Shown in pieces: positions 14,678 to 23,342 of a DNA stretch of 64,000 nt. The stretch's first letter is position 1; each line of letters opens with the position of its first letter. The notes beneath the pieces are model-generated. The model was not told the origin of the DNA. It did no database searches and was given only the letters and a program-made list of their open reading frames with translations. The DNA lies in contig NZ_QEII01000324.1 of the NCBI RefSeq assembly GCF_003347515.1, forward strand, positions 434,001-498,000. The letters run 5' to 3'. The stretch comes from Rhodoferax ferrireducens (GTDB lineage Bacteria; Pseudomonadota; Gammaproteobacteria; Burkholderiales; Burkholderiaceae_C). Both the position numbers and the translations under genes were made by a program.

Positions 14678-15517
14678 TCAGGCCACCTGTTTTTCCACGT
14701 GCGCCTGGCGCGTGTACAGAAAATCGATCACGGCTTTGCGGTACTGCAGGTATTGCGCGCTGTCGGCCAGTTCGACCCGGTTGCGCGGACGCGGCAACTC
14801 CACACTCAGCACTTCACCGATGGTGGCTGCCGGCCCATTGGTCATCATCACGATCCGGTCAGACAGCAGCACCGCCTCGTCCACGTCGTGCGTCACCATC
14901 ACCACGGTGCTGTGGGTGCGGGCAACGATTTCCAGCAGCTCGTCCTGCAGCTTGGCGCGAGTCAGGGCGTCCAGGGCACCAAAAGGCTCGTCCATCAGCA
15001 GCACCTTGGGCTCCATGGCCAGCGCCCGGGCGATACCCACGCGCTGCTTCATGCCACCCGAGATTTCGCCAGGGCGCTTTTGCGCGGCCGACGTCAGGCC
15101 CACCATTGCCAGCACGGCGTCGGTGCGGGCCTTGAGCTGGGCTTTGGTCTCTGACGCGGCGCCGGTGGTGCGGTTGGCGGCGCCAAAGACGCGCTCGACA
15201 CCGAGGTAGACGTTCTCGAAGCAGGTCAGCCAGGGCAGCAGCGAGTGGTTCTGGAACACCACGGCACGTTCGGGGCCGGGCCCGGCGATTTCGCGGTTGG
15301 CACACAAGAGGTGGCCATGCGTGGGCATGGTCAAGCCGGCAATCAGATTCAGCAGGGTGGACTTGCCGCAGCCCGAGTGCCCGATGAGGGTCACGAACTC
15401 GCCCTTGGCAACGTTCAGGTTGACGTTTTGCAGGGCGCAGAACGGACCTTTTTTAGTCTTGAAGGTTTGTTCGACGCCCGAGATTTCGATGTATTTGGTG
15501 CTGAATGAGTCGCTCAT
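14678..15517 (-). CDS. nrtD: Nitrate ABC transporter ATPase
   Basis: This 279-residue ATPase powers the NrtAB uptake system. It shows Walker A GHSGCGKST, signature ISGGMKQRVGIARA, Walker B VLLMDEPFGALD and the switch histidine in VTHDVDEA. It lacks the extra NrtA-like domain of NrtC. Its ATG overlaps the nrtB stop by four bases. Taurine/sulfonate ATPases are similar, but the NrtA partner and the cluster fix the substrate as nitrate or nitrite. Confidence 0.93.
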   Translation of the reverse strand: MSDSFSTKYIEISGVEQTFKTKKGPFCALQNVNLNVAKGEFVTLIGHSGCGKSTLLNLIAGLTMPTHGHLLCANREIAGPGPERAVVFQNHSLLPWLTCFENVYLGVERVFGAANRTTGAASETKAQLKARTDAVLAMVGLTSAAQKRPGEISGGMKQRVGIARALAMEPKVLLMDEPFGALDALTRAKLQDELLEIVARTHSTVVMVTHDVDEAVLLSDRIVMMTNGPAATIGEVLSVELPRPRNRVELADSAQYLQYRKAVIDFLYTRQAHVEKQVA

Positions 15518-16458
15518 GATTTGACCTCTTCGAATGTGAATGCGGTGGCGATTTTGATCAGTGCGTATTCCAGAATCAGCCCGACGATGCCGATGACGAA
15601 AATGGCAATGATGATGTTCTTGACGTTCAGGTTGTTCCACTCGTCCCACACCCAGAAGCCGATACCGACGCCGCCGGTCAGCATCTCGGCCGCCACGATC
15701 ACCAGCCAGGCGGTGCCGACGGCGAGGCGTACACCCGTCAGCATGTAGGGCAGCACCGAGGGGAACAGGATCTTGGTGACGATCTTCCATTCGCTCAAGT
15801 TCAGCACGCGGGCCACGTTCATGTAGTCCTGCGGCACGCGCTGCACGCCCACCGCCGTGTTGATAATCATGGGCCAGATCGAGCAGATAAAGATGGTCCA
15901 GATGGCGGCCGGGTTGGCGCCCTTGAACACCAGCAAGCCAATCGGCAGCCAGGCCAGCGGCGACACCGGGCGCAGCAGGCTGATGAGCGGGTTGAACATG
16001 CGGCTCAAAAACTCGAAGCGCCCGATCATGAAACCGGCCGGAATGCCCACCGCTGCCGCCAGACCGAAGCCCACGGCCACGCGCTCCAGCGACATCAGGA
16101 TGTTCCAGCCCACGCCCTGGTCGTTGGGGCCCTTGCGGTAAAACGGGTCCGAGAAAATGACCACGGCCTGTTTGAAGGTCTCGGTCGGCGAAGGGATGCT
16201 GCTGGCGGTCGAGATGGACACCAGCGCCCATACGCCAATCAAAAGGGCCAGGCCAAACACCGGCGGCAGCACCGCCAGCCAGAAGCCGCGCCAGTCGATG
16301 CCGGCACCCGCAGGCTTGGCCTTGCGTTCAATGCTTTTTTGGCCTCTAGCCCGCGTGCTGTCTACGTTAGTAGCTATTGTTTTAGTAGTATTTTCAACGG
16401 CTGGCGCAGCCGGCGCCACCCGTGATTCAAGGGGAGAGTGAAAAACTGCGCTAACCAT
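15514..16458 (-). CDS. nrtB: Nitrate ABC transporter permease
   Basis: This 314-residue permease has about six membrane segments and the cytoplasmic EAA-type loop that contacts the ATPase (VPQDYMNVARVLNLSEWKI). Residues 1-45 are a soluble N-terminal extension. Part of it, about 27-41 (TIATNVDSTRARGQK), is encoded by an in-frame copy of the dispersed repeat. It starts 10 bp after nrtA ends. It imports nitrate delivered by NrtA. Confidence 0.93.
   Translation of the reverse strand: MVSAVFHSPLESRVAPAAPAVENTTKTIATNVDSTRARGQKSIERKAKPAGAGIDWRGFWLAVLPPVFGLALLIGVWALVSISTASSIPSPTETFKQAVVIFSDPFYRKGPNDQGVGWNILMSLERVAVGFGLAAAVGIPAGFMIGRFEFLSRMFNPLISLLRPVSPLAWLPIGLLVFKGANPAAIWTIFICSIWPMIINTAVGVQRVPQDYMNVARVLNLSEWKIVTKILFPSVLPYMLTGVRLAVGTAWLVIVAAEMLTGGVGIGFWVWDEWNNLNVKNIIIAIFVIGIVGLILEYALIKIATAFTFEEVKS
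16335..16380 (-). repeat. Dispersed repeat, copy B, inside nrtB
   Basis: The minus strand runs from AATAGCTACTAACG to CGGGCTAGAGGCCAAA. It is read in frame as residues about 27-41 of NrtB, in the variable N-terminal tail before the first membrane helix. Confidence 0.75.
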
Positions 16459-16468
16459 GGTGTGCTCC

Positions 16469-17713
16469 TTAGGCTTTGATCTTGAAACCGTCTGCGTACT
16501 TCTTCGGGTCTTTGCCGTCCCACACGACGCCGTCCACCAGTTTGGAGCTGCGCATCACGTCTTTGGGCACCGGCGTCTTGCTGGCGGTGGCCGCCTGCTT
16601 GTAGATGTCGATCTGGTTGATCTGTTTGGCCACGGCCAGGTAATCGGGATGCTCTTTCAGCAAGCCCCAGCGCTTGTGCTGCGTCAGGAACCACATGCCA
16701 TCGGACAGATACGGGAAGTTCACCGCGCCATCGTTGAAAAATTTCATGTAGTTGGGATCGTCCCAGGTCTTGCCCATGCCGTTTTGGTAGCGGCCCAGAA
16801 TGCGCTGGTTGATCGCGTCCACGCTGGTGTTCACATAAGACTTCTCGGCGATGGTTTCGGCCATCTTGTTTTTGTTTTGCAGGCCGGCATCAATCCACTT
16901 ACCGGCTTCCAGGATGGCAGCGGTCACGGCGCGGGCCGTGTTGGGGTATTTCTTGACGAACTCGCCGGTGGTGCCCAGCACCTTTTCGGGATGGTCTTTC
17001 CAGATGTCCTGCGTGGTGGTGGCGGTGACGCCGATGCCGTCGATGATGGCGCGGTGGCCCCAAGGCTCACCCACGCAAAAGCCGTCCATGTTGCCGACGC
17101 GCATATTGGCCACCATTTGGGGCGGCGGCACGGTGATGACCTTGGCGTCCTTCATCGGGTCGATGCCGTTGGCCGCCATCCAGTAGTACAGCCACATGGC
17201 GTGCGTGCCGGTGGGGAAAGTCTGGGCAAAAGTGTATTCACGCTTCTCTGCCGCCATCAGCTTGGCCAGACCGGCGCCATCCACCGCGCCCTTGTCGGCC
17301 AGCTTCTTGGACAGGGTGATGGCCTGGCCATTGTGGTTGAGGTTCATCAGCACGGCCATGTCTTTCTTGGCGCCGCCCACGCCGAGGTGCACACCGTAGA
17401 TCAGGCCGTACAGCACATGGGCAAAGTCGAGTTCACCCGTGACCAGCTTATCGCGCACGCCGGCCCAGCTGGCTTCCTTGGTGGGGATGATCTTGACGCC
17501 GTACTTTTTGTCGATGCCCAGCACCGAGGCCATCACCACGCTGGCGCAATCGGTCAGCGGGATGAAGCCGATTTTGACTTCGGTTTTTTCTGGCGCGTCG
17601 GAGCCTGCGGCGTAGACGACGGAACGCAGGGCCGGGCTGATGCCAACGGCGCCGACAGCGGCAGTTTGCAACACAGCGCGGCGGCTGAGGCTGGATTTAA
17701 GAAGATCGGTCAT
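16469..17713 (-). CDS. nrtA: Nitrate ABC transporter substrate-binding protein, Tat-exported
   Basis: I start this 414-residue protein at ATG 17713 (MTDLLKSSLSRRAVLQTAA), which has TAGGAG upstream. LSRRAVLQ is a twin-arginine signal followed by a hydrophobic stretch, so it is exported folded. The rest is the NrtA/CmpA/SsuA periplasmic-binding fold (KIGFIPLTDCASVVMA, then GEPWGHRAIIDGIG). It binds nitrate or nitrite for NrtBD. It is the first gene of the nrtABD-kinase-cheY-cheX operon and follows a sigma-54-type promoter and an ANTAR-type leader. Confidence 0.93.
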   Translation of the reverse strand: MTDLLKSSLSRRAVLQTAAVGAVGISPALRSVVYAAGSDAPEKTEVKIGFIPLTDCASVVMASVLGIDKKYGVKIIPTKEASWAGVRDKLVTGELDFAHVLYGLIYGVHLGVGGAKKDMAVLMNLNHNGQAITLSKKLADKGAVDGAGLAKLMAAEKREYTFAQTFPTGTHAMWLYYWMAANGIDPMKDAKVITVPPPQMVANMRVGNMDGFCVGEPWGHRAIIDGIGVTATTTQDIWKDHPEKVLGTTGEFVKKYPNTARAVTAAILEAGKWIDAGLQNKNKMAETIAEKSYVNTSVDAINQRILGRYQNGMGKTWDDPNYMKFFNDGAVNFPYLSDGMWFLTQHKRWGLLKEHPDYLAVAKQINQIDIYKQAATASKTPVPKDVMRSSKLVDGVVWDGKDPKKYADGFKIKA

Positions 17714-17737
17714 GGCACAACTCCTAAAAAAAGAAAC

Positions 17738-17802
17738 AAAAAAAGGCGTCCTCACGAAGCCGGTGCGCGACGGGTTTGCCGCTGCCTGCTTGTGGGGACG
17801 CC
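17738..17802 (-). terminator. Attenuator terminator in the nrtA leader
   Basis: On the minus strand GGCGTCC (17802-17796) pairs with GGACGCC (17751-17745), followed by seven U (17744-17738). The long loop has further internal pairing. It stands just before the nrtA ribosome site (TAGGAG at 17722-17727), so reading through it is needed to express the operon. Confidence 0.75.
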
Positions 17803-17820
17803 TTTGTCCTGTAACGAAGT

Positions 17821-17863
17821 TCCCAGCCCGCCGTTGGACCAGAACCTTCGCATAACCCTTGCG
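17821..17863 (-). promoter_or_regulatory. ANTAR-type hairpins in the nrtA leader
   Basis: The downstream hairpin has 9 bp arms (17844-17836 and 17829-17821, with several G-U pairs) and hexaloop AACGGC, with A at 1 and G at 4. Four bases before it a second stem, CGCA/UGCG (17863-17860 and 17852-17849), closes a seven-base loop AGGGUUA, which keeps A1 and G4 but is one base too long. The attenuator terminator follows. The order is the same as in the nirB leader. Confidence 0.65.
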
Positions 17864-17880
17864 GGTCTCGGAGTTATCTA

Positions 17881-17896
17881 TGCAATGACTGTGCCA
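17881..17896 (-). promoter_or_regulatory. Sigma-54 promoter of the nrtA operon
   Basis: The minus strand reads TGGCACAGTCATTGCA, a full consensus match. The predicted start is near 17870, placing the first hairpin directly at the 5' end of the RNA, as in nirB. Confidence 0.8.
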
Positions 17897-17926
17897 GCTT
17901 TTTTAAAGCGAAAATTTTATAAAAAT

Positions 17927-17972
17927 GATAGCTTTCTGCGCTTATTGCACGAGGGCTGGCGGCCAATTTGAT
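17927..17972 (+). repeat. Dispersed repeat, copy C, upstream of the nrtA promoter
   Basis: GATAGCTTTCTGCGC leads to GAGGGCTGGCGGCCAATTTG. This copy fills most of the space between the nrtA sigma-54 promoter and the NtrC-like site at 17990-18006. Confidence 0.75.
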
Positions 17973-17989
17973 ACCAAGTAAGGTGCGAG

Positions 17990-18006
17990 CGCACTGTTGT
18001 TGTGCG
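17990..18006. promoter_or_regulatory. NtrC-like enhancer site upstream of nrtA
   Basis: CGCACTGTTGTTGTGCG is a perfect dyad CGCAC-N7-GTGCG, one base per arm from the NtrC consensus. It is about 120-136 bp upstream of the predicted nrtA start, a typical enhancer distance. Confidence 0.55.
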
Positions 18007-18071
18007 ACGCACCAATTCAGGTTAACCCCGGACCGAGTTGGCGCATGCCGTGTCGGTGCGCGAGGCCTGGT

Positions 18072-18710
18072 TCATGATTTCCTGGCGTTGGCCTTGTTGC
18101 GGGTGGCCAGGCTGGCAATCAGGCCGTCAATGCCTTTGCTATTGATTTCCTGCGCAAACTGGCTGCGATAGGTTTCCACCAGCCACACACCCATGACGTT
18201 GAGGTTGTAGATTTTCCAGCCAGTCCCTTCGCCGGATGTTTTTTCCATCCGGTAGTCCAGCTGAACCGGGTCGCCCCGGCCTTTGACCTCGGTGCGAACC
18301 ACGGCCTCTTTGTCTTCCGGCGCCGCCCGCAAGGGCTTGACGTCAATGGTCTGATCGCTGACCTGGGTCAAGGCACCAGCGTAGGTGCGCACCAGCAAGA
18401 TCTTGAACTCCTCCTGCAAACGCTTTTGCTGCTCAGGGCTTGCCTGCCGCCAGGCGGGGCCCACGGCGGAGGCCGTCATGCGCTGGAAGTTGACGTTGGG
18501 CATGATCTTGGCATCCACCAGTGCCGTGATGCGGGATGCGTCCCCGCCCTGGATGGCTTTGTCGGCCTTGATGTTGTCCAGCACCTCGGTGAACAGGCGC
18601 TTGATCAAGGCGTCCGCAGGTTCATCCGCCGCGCTCGCCGGCAGCGCCAACAGACTCGATGCGCTCAAGACAAGCATGCTGAACAGGTGACTAAAAATAC
18701 GACGATTCAT
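18072..18710 (-). CDS. MlaC/Ttg2D-family periplasmic phospholipid-binding protein
   Basis: This 212-residue protein has a signal peptide ending near ASA (about residue 27) and the MlaC/toluene-tolerance Ttg2D fold (LLVRTYAGAL, YRMEKTSGEG, WKIYNLNVMGV, RSQFAQEI). MlaC carries phospholipids between the outer-membrane MlaA complex and inner-membrane MlaFEDB. Here it is not with other mla genes: its ATG overlaps the stop of an RND outer-membrane factor by four bases, so it is translated as the last gene of a drug-efflux operon. A role in repairing the membrane during solvent or drug stress is inference. Confidence 0.85.
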   Translation of the reverse strand: MNRRIFSHLFSMLVLSASSLLALPASAADEPADALIKRLFTEVLDNIKADKAIQGGDASRITALVDAKIMPNVNFQRMTASAVGPAWRQASPEQQKRLQEEFKILLVRTYAGALTQVSDQTIDVKPLRAAPEDKEAVVRTEVKGRGDPVQLDYRMEKTSGEGTGWKIYNLNVMGVWLVETYRSQFAQEINSKGIDGLIASLATRNKANARKS

Positions 18711-20182
18711 GATTTGACTTCTTTCTTTTGAACTGATGATTTTTCAGACGCATCGTCCACGATGGCACCGCCCCCCAGTGCCTTGTACAAGGTGACCTGG
18801 TTCTGCAAATACGACAGCCGGGTTTGCGCCACGGCCTGCTGCACGCTAAACAGCGAGCGCTGCGCGTCCAGCAGTTCCAGGTAGCTGGCAACGCCGTTGC
18901 GGTAGCGCAGGTCGGCGAGGCGGAAACGGTCGGCCTCGGCCTCAAGCTGCACTTGTTGGGCCTGCACCTGCTCATCCAGCGTGGCGCGCCCGGCCAAGGC
19001 GTCGGCCACTTCGCGGAAGGCGGTCTGGATGGCTTTTTCGTACTGCGCCACGGCGATGTCGCGGCCGACGTTGCTGGAGTTCAGGTTGGCCTGGTTGCGC
19101 CCGGCGTCAAAGATCGGCAGCAGCGCCTGCGGCGCTAGCGTCCAACCCCAGGAGCCGCTCTTGAACAAGCCGGAGAGCTCGCCGCTGGCGGTGCCGGCGC
19201 TGGCGGTCAGCGAGATGCGCGGAAAGAAGGCCGCACGCGCCGCCCCGATGCTGGCATTGGCCGCGATCAGTTGCTGTTCGGCCCGGCGAATGTCCGGGCG
19301 GCGCGTGAGCAGGTCGGACGGCAGGCCGGCCGGTACATCACTGAATGCCGGCGCCGCGGCGCCGGCCGTGGTGGCGATCAGGGCGTCCGGCAGCGTCTGT
19401 CCGACCAGCAGGGTGAGCGCGTTCACGTCCAGCGCGCGCAGGCGTCGCTGCTGCGCCAGGGTGGCGCGCGCTTGCGCCGTCAGCGATTCGGCCTGGCGGA
19501 AGTCCAGCACCGAGGCCGCGCCGTTGTCCAGGCGCAGCTTGGTCAGGCGCAGCGAATCGTCGCGCGTGGCCAGCGTGCGCTGCGTCAGGGCCAGCAATTC
19601 GTCATTGGTCTGCAGGCTCAACCAGGTGTTGGCCACGGCGGCGATCAGGCTGGTCTGCGTCGCCTTGCGCGCTTCCTCAGACGCCAGGTACTGCGCCAGG
19701 GCCGATTCCTTCAGGCTGGCGACGCGGCCAAAAAAGTCGATCTCCCACGCGGCCATCGCCAGGCCGGCAGTGTATGTACTGGAGATGCCGCCGTTGCCAT
19801 CGCTACTGGGCTGGCGGTTGCCGCTGGCGGCCAGGTTCAGCGTCGGGAACTGGTCGGCGCGGCGTATCTGGTAGGCCGCGCGCACTTGCTCGATATTGAG
19901 TACCGCCTCGCGCAGGTCGCGGTTGTTCGCCAGCGCCAGGCGGATCAGCTCACGCAGCGAGGCGTCGCCGATGAAGTCCTGCCAGGCCAGCTCGGCCGCG
20001 GGCGTGCCGGCCTGGGCGGACGTCGTGCTCATGGCCTCGGGCCACTGCGCGGCCACCGGCGCGGCCGGGCGCTCGTAGGTCGGAATCATCGAGCAGCCGG
20101 CCAGCAGGGCGGCGGTGGCCAGGGCCGGCCATGTGCGCGAGAAAGGCATTTGGGTACGCCAAAAAAGTAGGGTCTTAGTCAT
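18707..20182 (-). CDS. RND efflux outer-membrane lipoprotein (OprM/NodT family)
   Basis: This 491-residue outer-membrane channel has a lipobox LLAGC (cysteine about 30) and the two repeated OEP halves of the family, with DLLTRRPDIRRAEQQL typical of NodT/OprM. It forms the exit duct for the RND pump encoded upstream. I use ATG 20182, with AGGAG 9 bases before it and an 8 bp overlap with the pump gene; ATG 20149 is an alternative. Confidence 0.93.
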   Translation of the reverse strand: MTKTLLFWRTQMPFSRTWPALATAALLAGCSMIPTYERPAAPVAAQWPEAMSTTSAQAGTPAAELAWQDFIGDASLRELIRLALANNRDLREAVLNIEQVRAAYQIRRADQFPTLNLAASGNRQPSSDGNGGISSTYTAGLAMAAWEIDFFGRVASLKESALAQYLASEEARKATQTSLIAAVANTWLSLQTNDELLALTQRTLATRDDSLRLTKLRLDNGAASVLDFRQAESLTAQARATLAQQRRLRALDVNALTLLVGQTLPDALIATTAGAAAPAFSDVPAGLPSDLLTRRPDIRRAEQQLIAANASIGAARAAFFPRISLTASAGTASGELSGLFKSGSWGWTLAPQALLPIFDAGRNQANLNSSNVGRDIAVAQYEKAIQTAFREVADALAGRATLDEQVQAQQVQLEAEADRFRLADLRYRNGVASYLELLDAQRSLFSVQQAVAQTRLSYLQNQVTLYKALGGGAIVDDASEKSSVQKKEVKS

Positions 20183-23100
20183 GGGGAATCACTCCTGTCT
20201 GATGGCTGTGTGAAGCATCAAATTGTTTTTGTCTGGCACTGCCTTTGAAGAGGCTGCGCACCACCACAAAGAAGATGGGCACGAACAGCACCGCCAGCGC
20301 CGTGCCGGTCAGGATGCCGCCGATCACGCCCGTGCCGATGGCGCGCTGGCTGGCCGAACCGGCACCGCTGGAAATGGCCAGCGGCAGCACGCCCAGCGTG
20401 AAGGCCAGCGAGGTCATGACGATGGGGCGAAAGCGCAGATGGGCCGCCGCCAGCGCCGACTCGATCACGCTCTTGCCCTGCGCCTGCAGGTCCTTGGCGA
20501 ATTCGATGATCAGAATCGCGTTCTTCGCCGACAGGCCGATGATGGTGATCAGGCCGACCTGAAAATACACGTCGTTCGAGTAGCCGCGAAACAGCGTGGC
20601 CAGCAACACACCCAGCACGCCGAGCGGCACCACCAGCACCACAGACAGCGGAATGGTCCAGCTCTCATACAGCGCGGCCAGGCACAGGAACACCGACAGG
20701 ATGGCGAAGCCATACAGAATCATGGCCTGTGAACCGGCGAGTTTTTCCTCGCGCGACTGGCCGGTCCACTCAAAGCCCATGCCCTGCGGCAGTTGCGCCG
20801 CCAGACTTTCCATCTCGGCCATGGCGGCACCGGTGCTGAAGCCGGGTGCGGCGCTGCCGCTGATGCGCATCGACGGGTAGCCGTTGTAGCGCACGGTCTG
20901 CATCGGGCCATTGATCCAGCGCGTGCTGGCAAAGGCGGACAGCGGCACCGCCTGGGCCTTGCTGTTGAGCACGTTGAGCTTGAGCAGGTCGTCCGGCTGC
21001 ATGCGCGCCGGCGCATCGGCCTGCACCACCACGCGCTGCAGGCGCCCGGCGTTCGGGAAGTCGTTCACATAACTGGAGCCCAAGGCGGTGGACAGCACGC
21101 TGTTGATTGCGTCATAGCCCACGCCCAGCGCACTGGCCTTGTCGCGGTCGATGTCGAGCTGCAATTGCGGCGCGTCTTCCAGGCCGTCGGGGCGCACCTG
21201 GGTGATGACCTTGCTCTTGCCCGCCATGCCCAGCAACTGGTTGCGCGCGCCCAGCAGTGCCTCGCGGCCCAGACCGGCACGGTCCTGCAGGCGAAAGCTG
21301 AAGCCGGACGAGGCGCCCAGTTCAGGAATCGGCGGCGGGCTCAAGGGGAAGACGAACGCATCGCGTATGCCGCTCAAAGCACCGAAGGCACGCCCGGCCA
21401 CGTCCTGCGCCGAACTGCCGGCGGCATGGCGCAGCGACCAGTCCTTGAGCGTGACGAACGCCAGCGCCGCGTTCTGGCCCTGGCCGGAGAAGCTGAAGCC
21501 CAGCACGCCGACGATGCTTTGCACCTCGGGCTGCTTGAGCATGAAGCCTTCCACCTGCTCCATCACGGCGCGCGTGCGCTCCTGCGTGGCACCCGGCGGC
21601 AGCTGCACGTTCACCAGCATCGTGCCCTGGTCTTCGTTGGGCAGGAAGGAGGTGGGCAGACGCATGTAAACCACGGCCACAGCGGCGATGATGGCCAGGT
21701 AGATCAGCAGGTAGCGGGCGGCGCGCGGCAACATGCGGGCCACGCCGCGCTCGTAACCTTTGGCGGTGCGCGTGAAGCCCCGGTTGAACCAGCCGAAGAA
21801 GCCGGTCTTGGCGTGATGGTGACCAGCTTCCACCGGCTTGAGCAGCGTGGCGCACAAGGCCGGCGTGAGTGACAGCGCGAGAAACGCCGAGAACGCGATC
21901 GACACGCCCATCACGGCTGAAAACTGGCGATAAATATTGCCGACCGAGCCGCTGAAGAAGGCCAGCGGCACGAACACCGAGATCAACACCACGGTCACGC
22001 CAATGATGGCGCCCGAGATCTGGCCCATGGCCTTGCGGGTCGCTTCCAGCGGCGACAGGCCTTCCTCGCTCATGATGCGTTCGACGTTTTCCACCACCAC
22101 AATGGCATCGTCCACCACGATGCCGATCACCAGCACCATGCCGAACATGGTCAGCACATTGATCGAAAAGCCCATCGCCAGCAATGTGGCAAAAGTGCCC
22201 AGCAGCGCCACCGGCACGACGATGGTGGGGATGATGGTGTAGCGCCAGTTCTGCAGGAACAGGAACATCACCAGGAACACCAGCACCACGGCCTCGACCA
22301 GGGTCTCCGCCACTTGCCGGATGGAGATGTCCACAAAACGCGAGCTGTCGTAGGGAATCGTCCAGCTCATGCCTTTGGGAAAGAAGGGTTCCAACTGCTG
22401 CATCTTGGCGCGCACTGCCTTGGCCGTGGCCAGCGCGTTGCCGCTGGGCGCCAGCTGGACGCCAATGCCGGTCGAGGGCTTGCCGTTCAGGCGGGCCGAG
22501 GTAGCGTAAGCCTGCGCCCCCAGCTCAATGCGTGCCACGTCCTTCAGCCGCACGGTGGAGCCGTCGGCGTTGGCGCGCAACACGACTTTGCCGAATTCCT
22601 CGACGCTGGAGAGCTGGCCGTTGACCACCACGGTGGCGGCAATGCCCTGGCCGGCCACGTTGGGCAGGCTGCCGATTTCGCCGGCCGAGACCTGGGCGTT
22701 TTGCGCGCGGATGGCAGCGCTGACATCCGCCGCCGACAGGTTGAGACCCAGCAATTTGGCTGGGTCGATCCAGATGCGCATGGCCCGCTCGGTGCCAAAC
22801 AGCTGGGCCTGCCCGACGCCGGGCAGGCGTTGCAGCTCAGGGATGACGCTGCGCGCGGCATAGTCGCCCAGCCCGATCGGGTCCAGCGCCGGATCGTCCG
22901 AGGTCAGGATGGCGAACAGCAGGAAATTGGCGCGCGACTTGTCGACGCGCACGCCCTGTTGCGTTACCGCCGATGGCAGGCGCGGTGTCGCGCGCGCCAG
23001 GCGGTTTTGCACGTCCACCTGGGCCAGATCGGGATTGGTGCCGGGCTCGAAGCTCAGCGTGATGTTGCCGGAGCCGTCGGCTTGTGCCACCGACTCCATA

Positions 23101-23330
23101 TAGATGAGGCCGGGGGCGCCGTTCATCTCGCGCTCGATCACAGACAACACGCTGTCTTCCAGCGTCTTGGCGGAGGCGCCGGGGTAGGCTGCTGCCACCA
23201 CGATGGCCGGGGGCGCCACGGGGGGGTATTGTGAAATCGGCAGCTGGGTGATGGACACCGCGCCCATCACAATGATGAACAGGGCAATCACCCAGGCAAA
23301 GATGGGCCGCTCAATGAAGAATTTCGCCAT
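20175..23330 (-). CDS. RND multidrug efflux pump, HAE1 family (AcrB/MexB type)
   Basis: This 1051-residue inner-membrane transporter starts with FFIERPIFAWVIALF, as AcrB homologues do, and has the proton-relay residues: the aspartate pair in GIVVDDAIVVVENV and the lysine in GLSAKNAILIIEF. Two large periplasmic loops follow TM1 and TM7. Length is normal for the family. It exports hydrophobic drugs or solvents by proton antiport with the adaptor and outer-membrane protein encoded beside it. The exact substrate cannot be read from sequence. Confidence 0.95.
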   Translation of the reverse strand: MAKFFIERPIFAWVIALFIIVMGAVSITQLPISQYPPVAPPAIVVAAAYPGASAKTLEDSVLSVIEREMNGAPGLIYMESVAQADGSGNITLSFEPGTNPDLAQVDVQNRLARATPRLPSAVTQQGVRVDKSRANFLLFAILTSDDPALDPIGLGDYAARSVIPELQRLPGVGQAQLFGTERAMRIWIDPAKLLGLNLSAADVSAAIRAQNAQVSAGEIGSLPNVAGQGIAATVVVNGQLSSVEEFGKVVLRANADGSTVRLKDVARIELGAQAYATSARLNGKPSTGIGVQLAPSGNALATAKAVRAKMQQLEPFFPKGMSWTIPYDSSRFVDISIRQVAETLVEAVVLVFLVMFLFLQNWRYTIIPTIVVPVALLGTFATLLAMGFSINVLTMFGMVLVIGIVVDDAIVVVENVERIMSEEGLSPLEATRKAMGQISGAIIGVTVVLISVFVPLAFFSGSVGNIYRQFSAVMGVSIAFSAFLALSLTPALCATLLKPVEAGHHHAKTGFFGWFNRGFTRTAKGYERGVARMLPRAARYLLIYLAIIAAVAVVYMRLPTSFLPNEDQGTMLVNVQLPPGATQERTRAVMEQVEGFMLKQPEVQSIVGVLGFSFSGQGQNAALAFVTLKDWSLRHAAGSSAQDVAGRAFGALSGIRDAFVFPLSPPPIPELGASSGFSFRLQDRAGLGREALLGARNQLLGMAGKSKVITQVRPDGLEDAPQLQLDIDRDKASALGVGYDAINSVLSTALGSSYVNDFPNAGRLQRVVVQADAPARMQPDDLLKLNVLNSKAQAVPLSAFASTRWINGPMQTVRYNGYPSMRISGSAAPGFSTGAAMAEMESLAAQLPQGMGFEWTGQSREEKLAGSQAMILYGFAILSVFLCLAALYESWTIPLSVVLVVPLGVLGVLLATLFRGYSNDVYFQVGLITIIGLSAKNAILIIEFAKDLQAQGKSVIESALAAAHLRFRPIVMTSLAFTLGVLPLAISSGAGSASQRAIGTGVIGGILTGTALAVLFVPIFFVVVRSLFKGSARQKQFDASHSHQTGVIPHD

Positions 23331-23342
23331 GACGTGGGCTCC

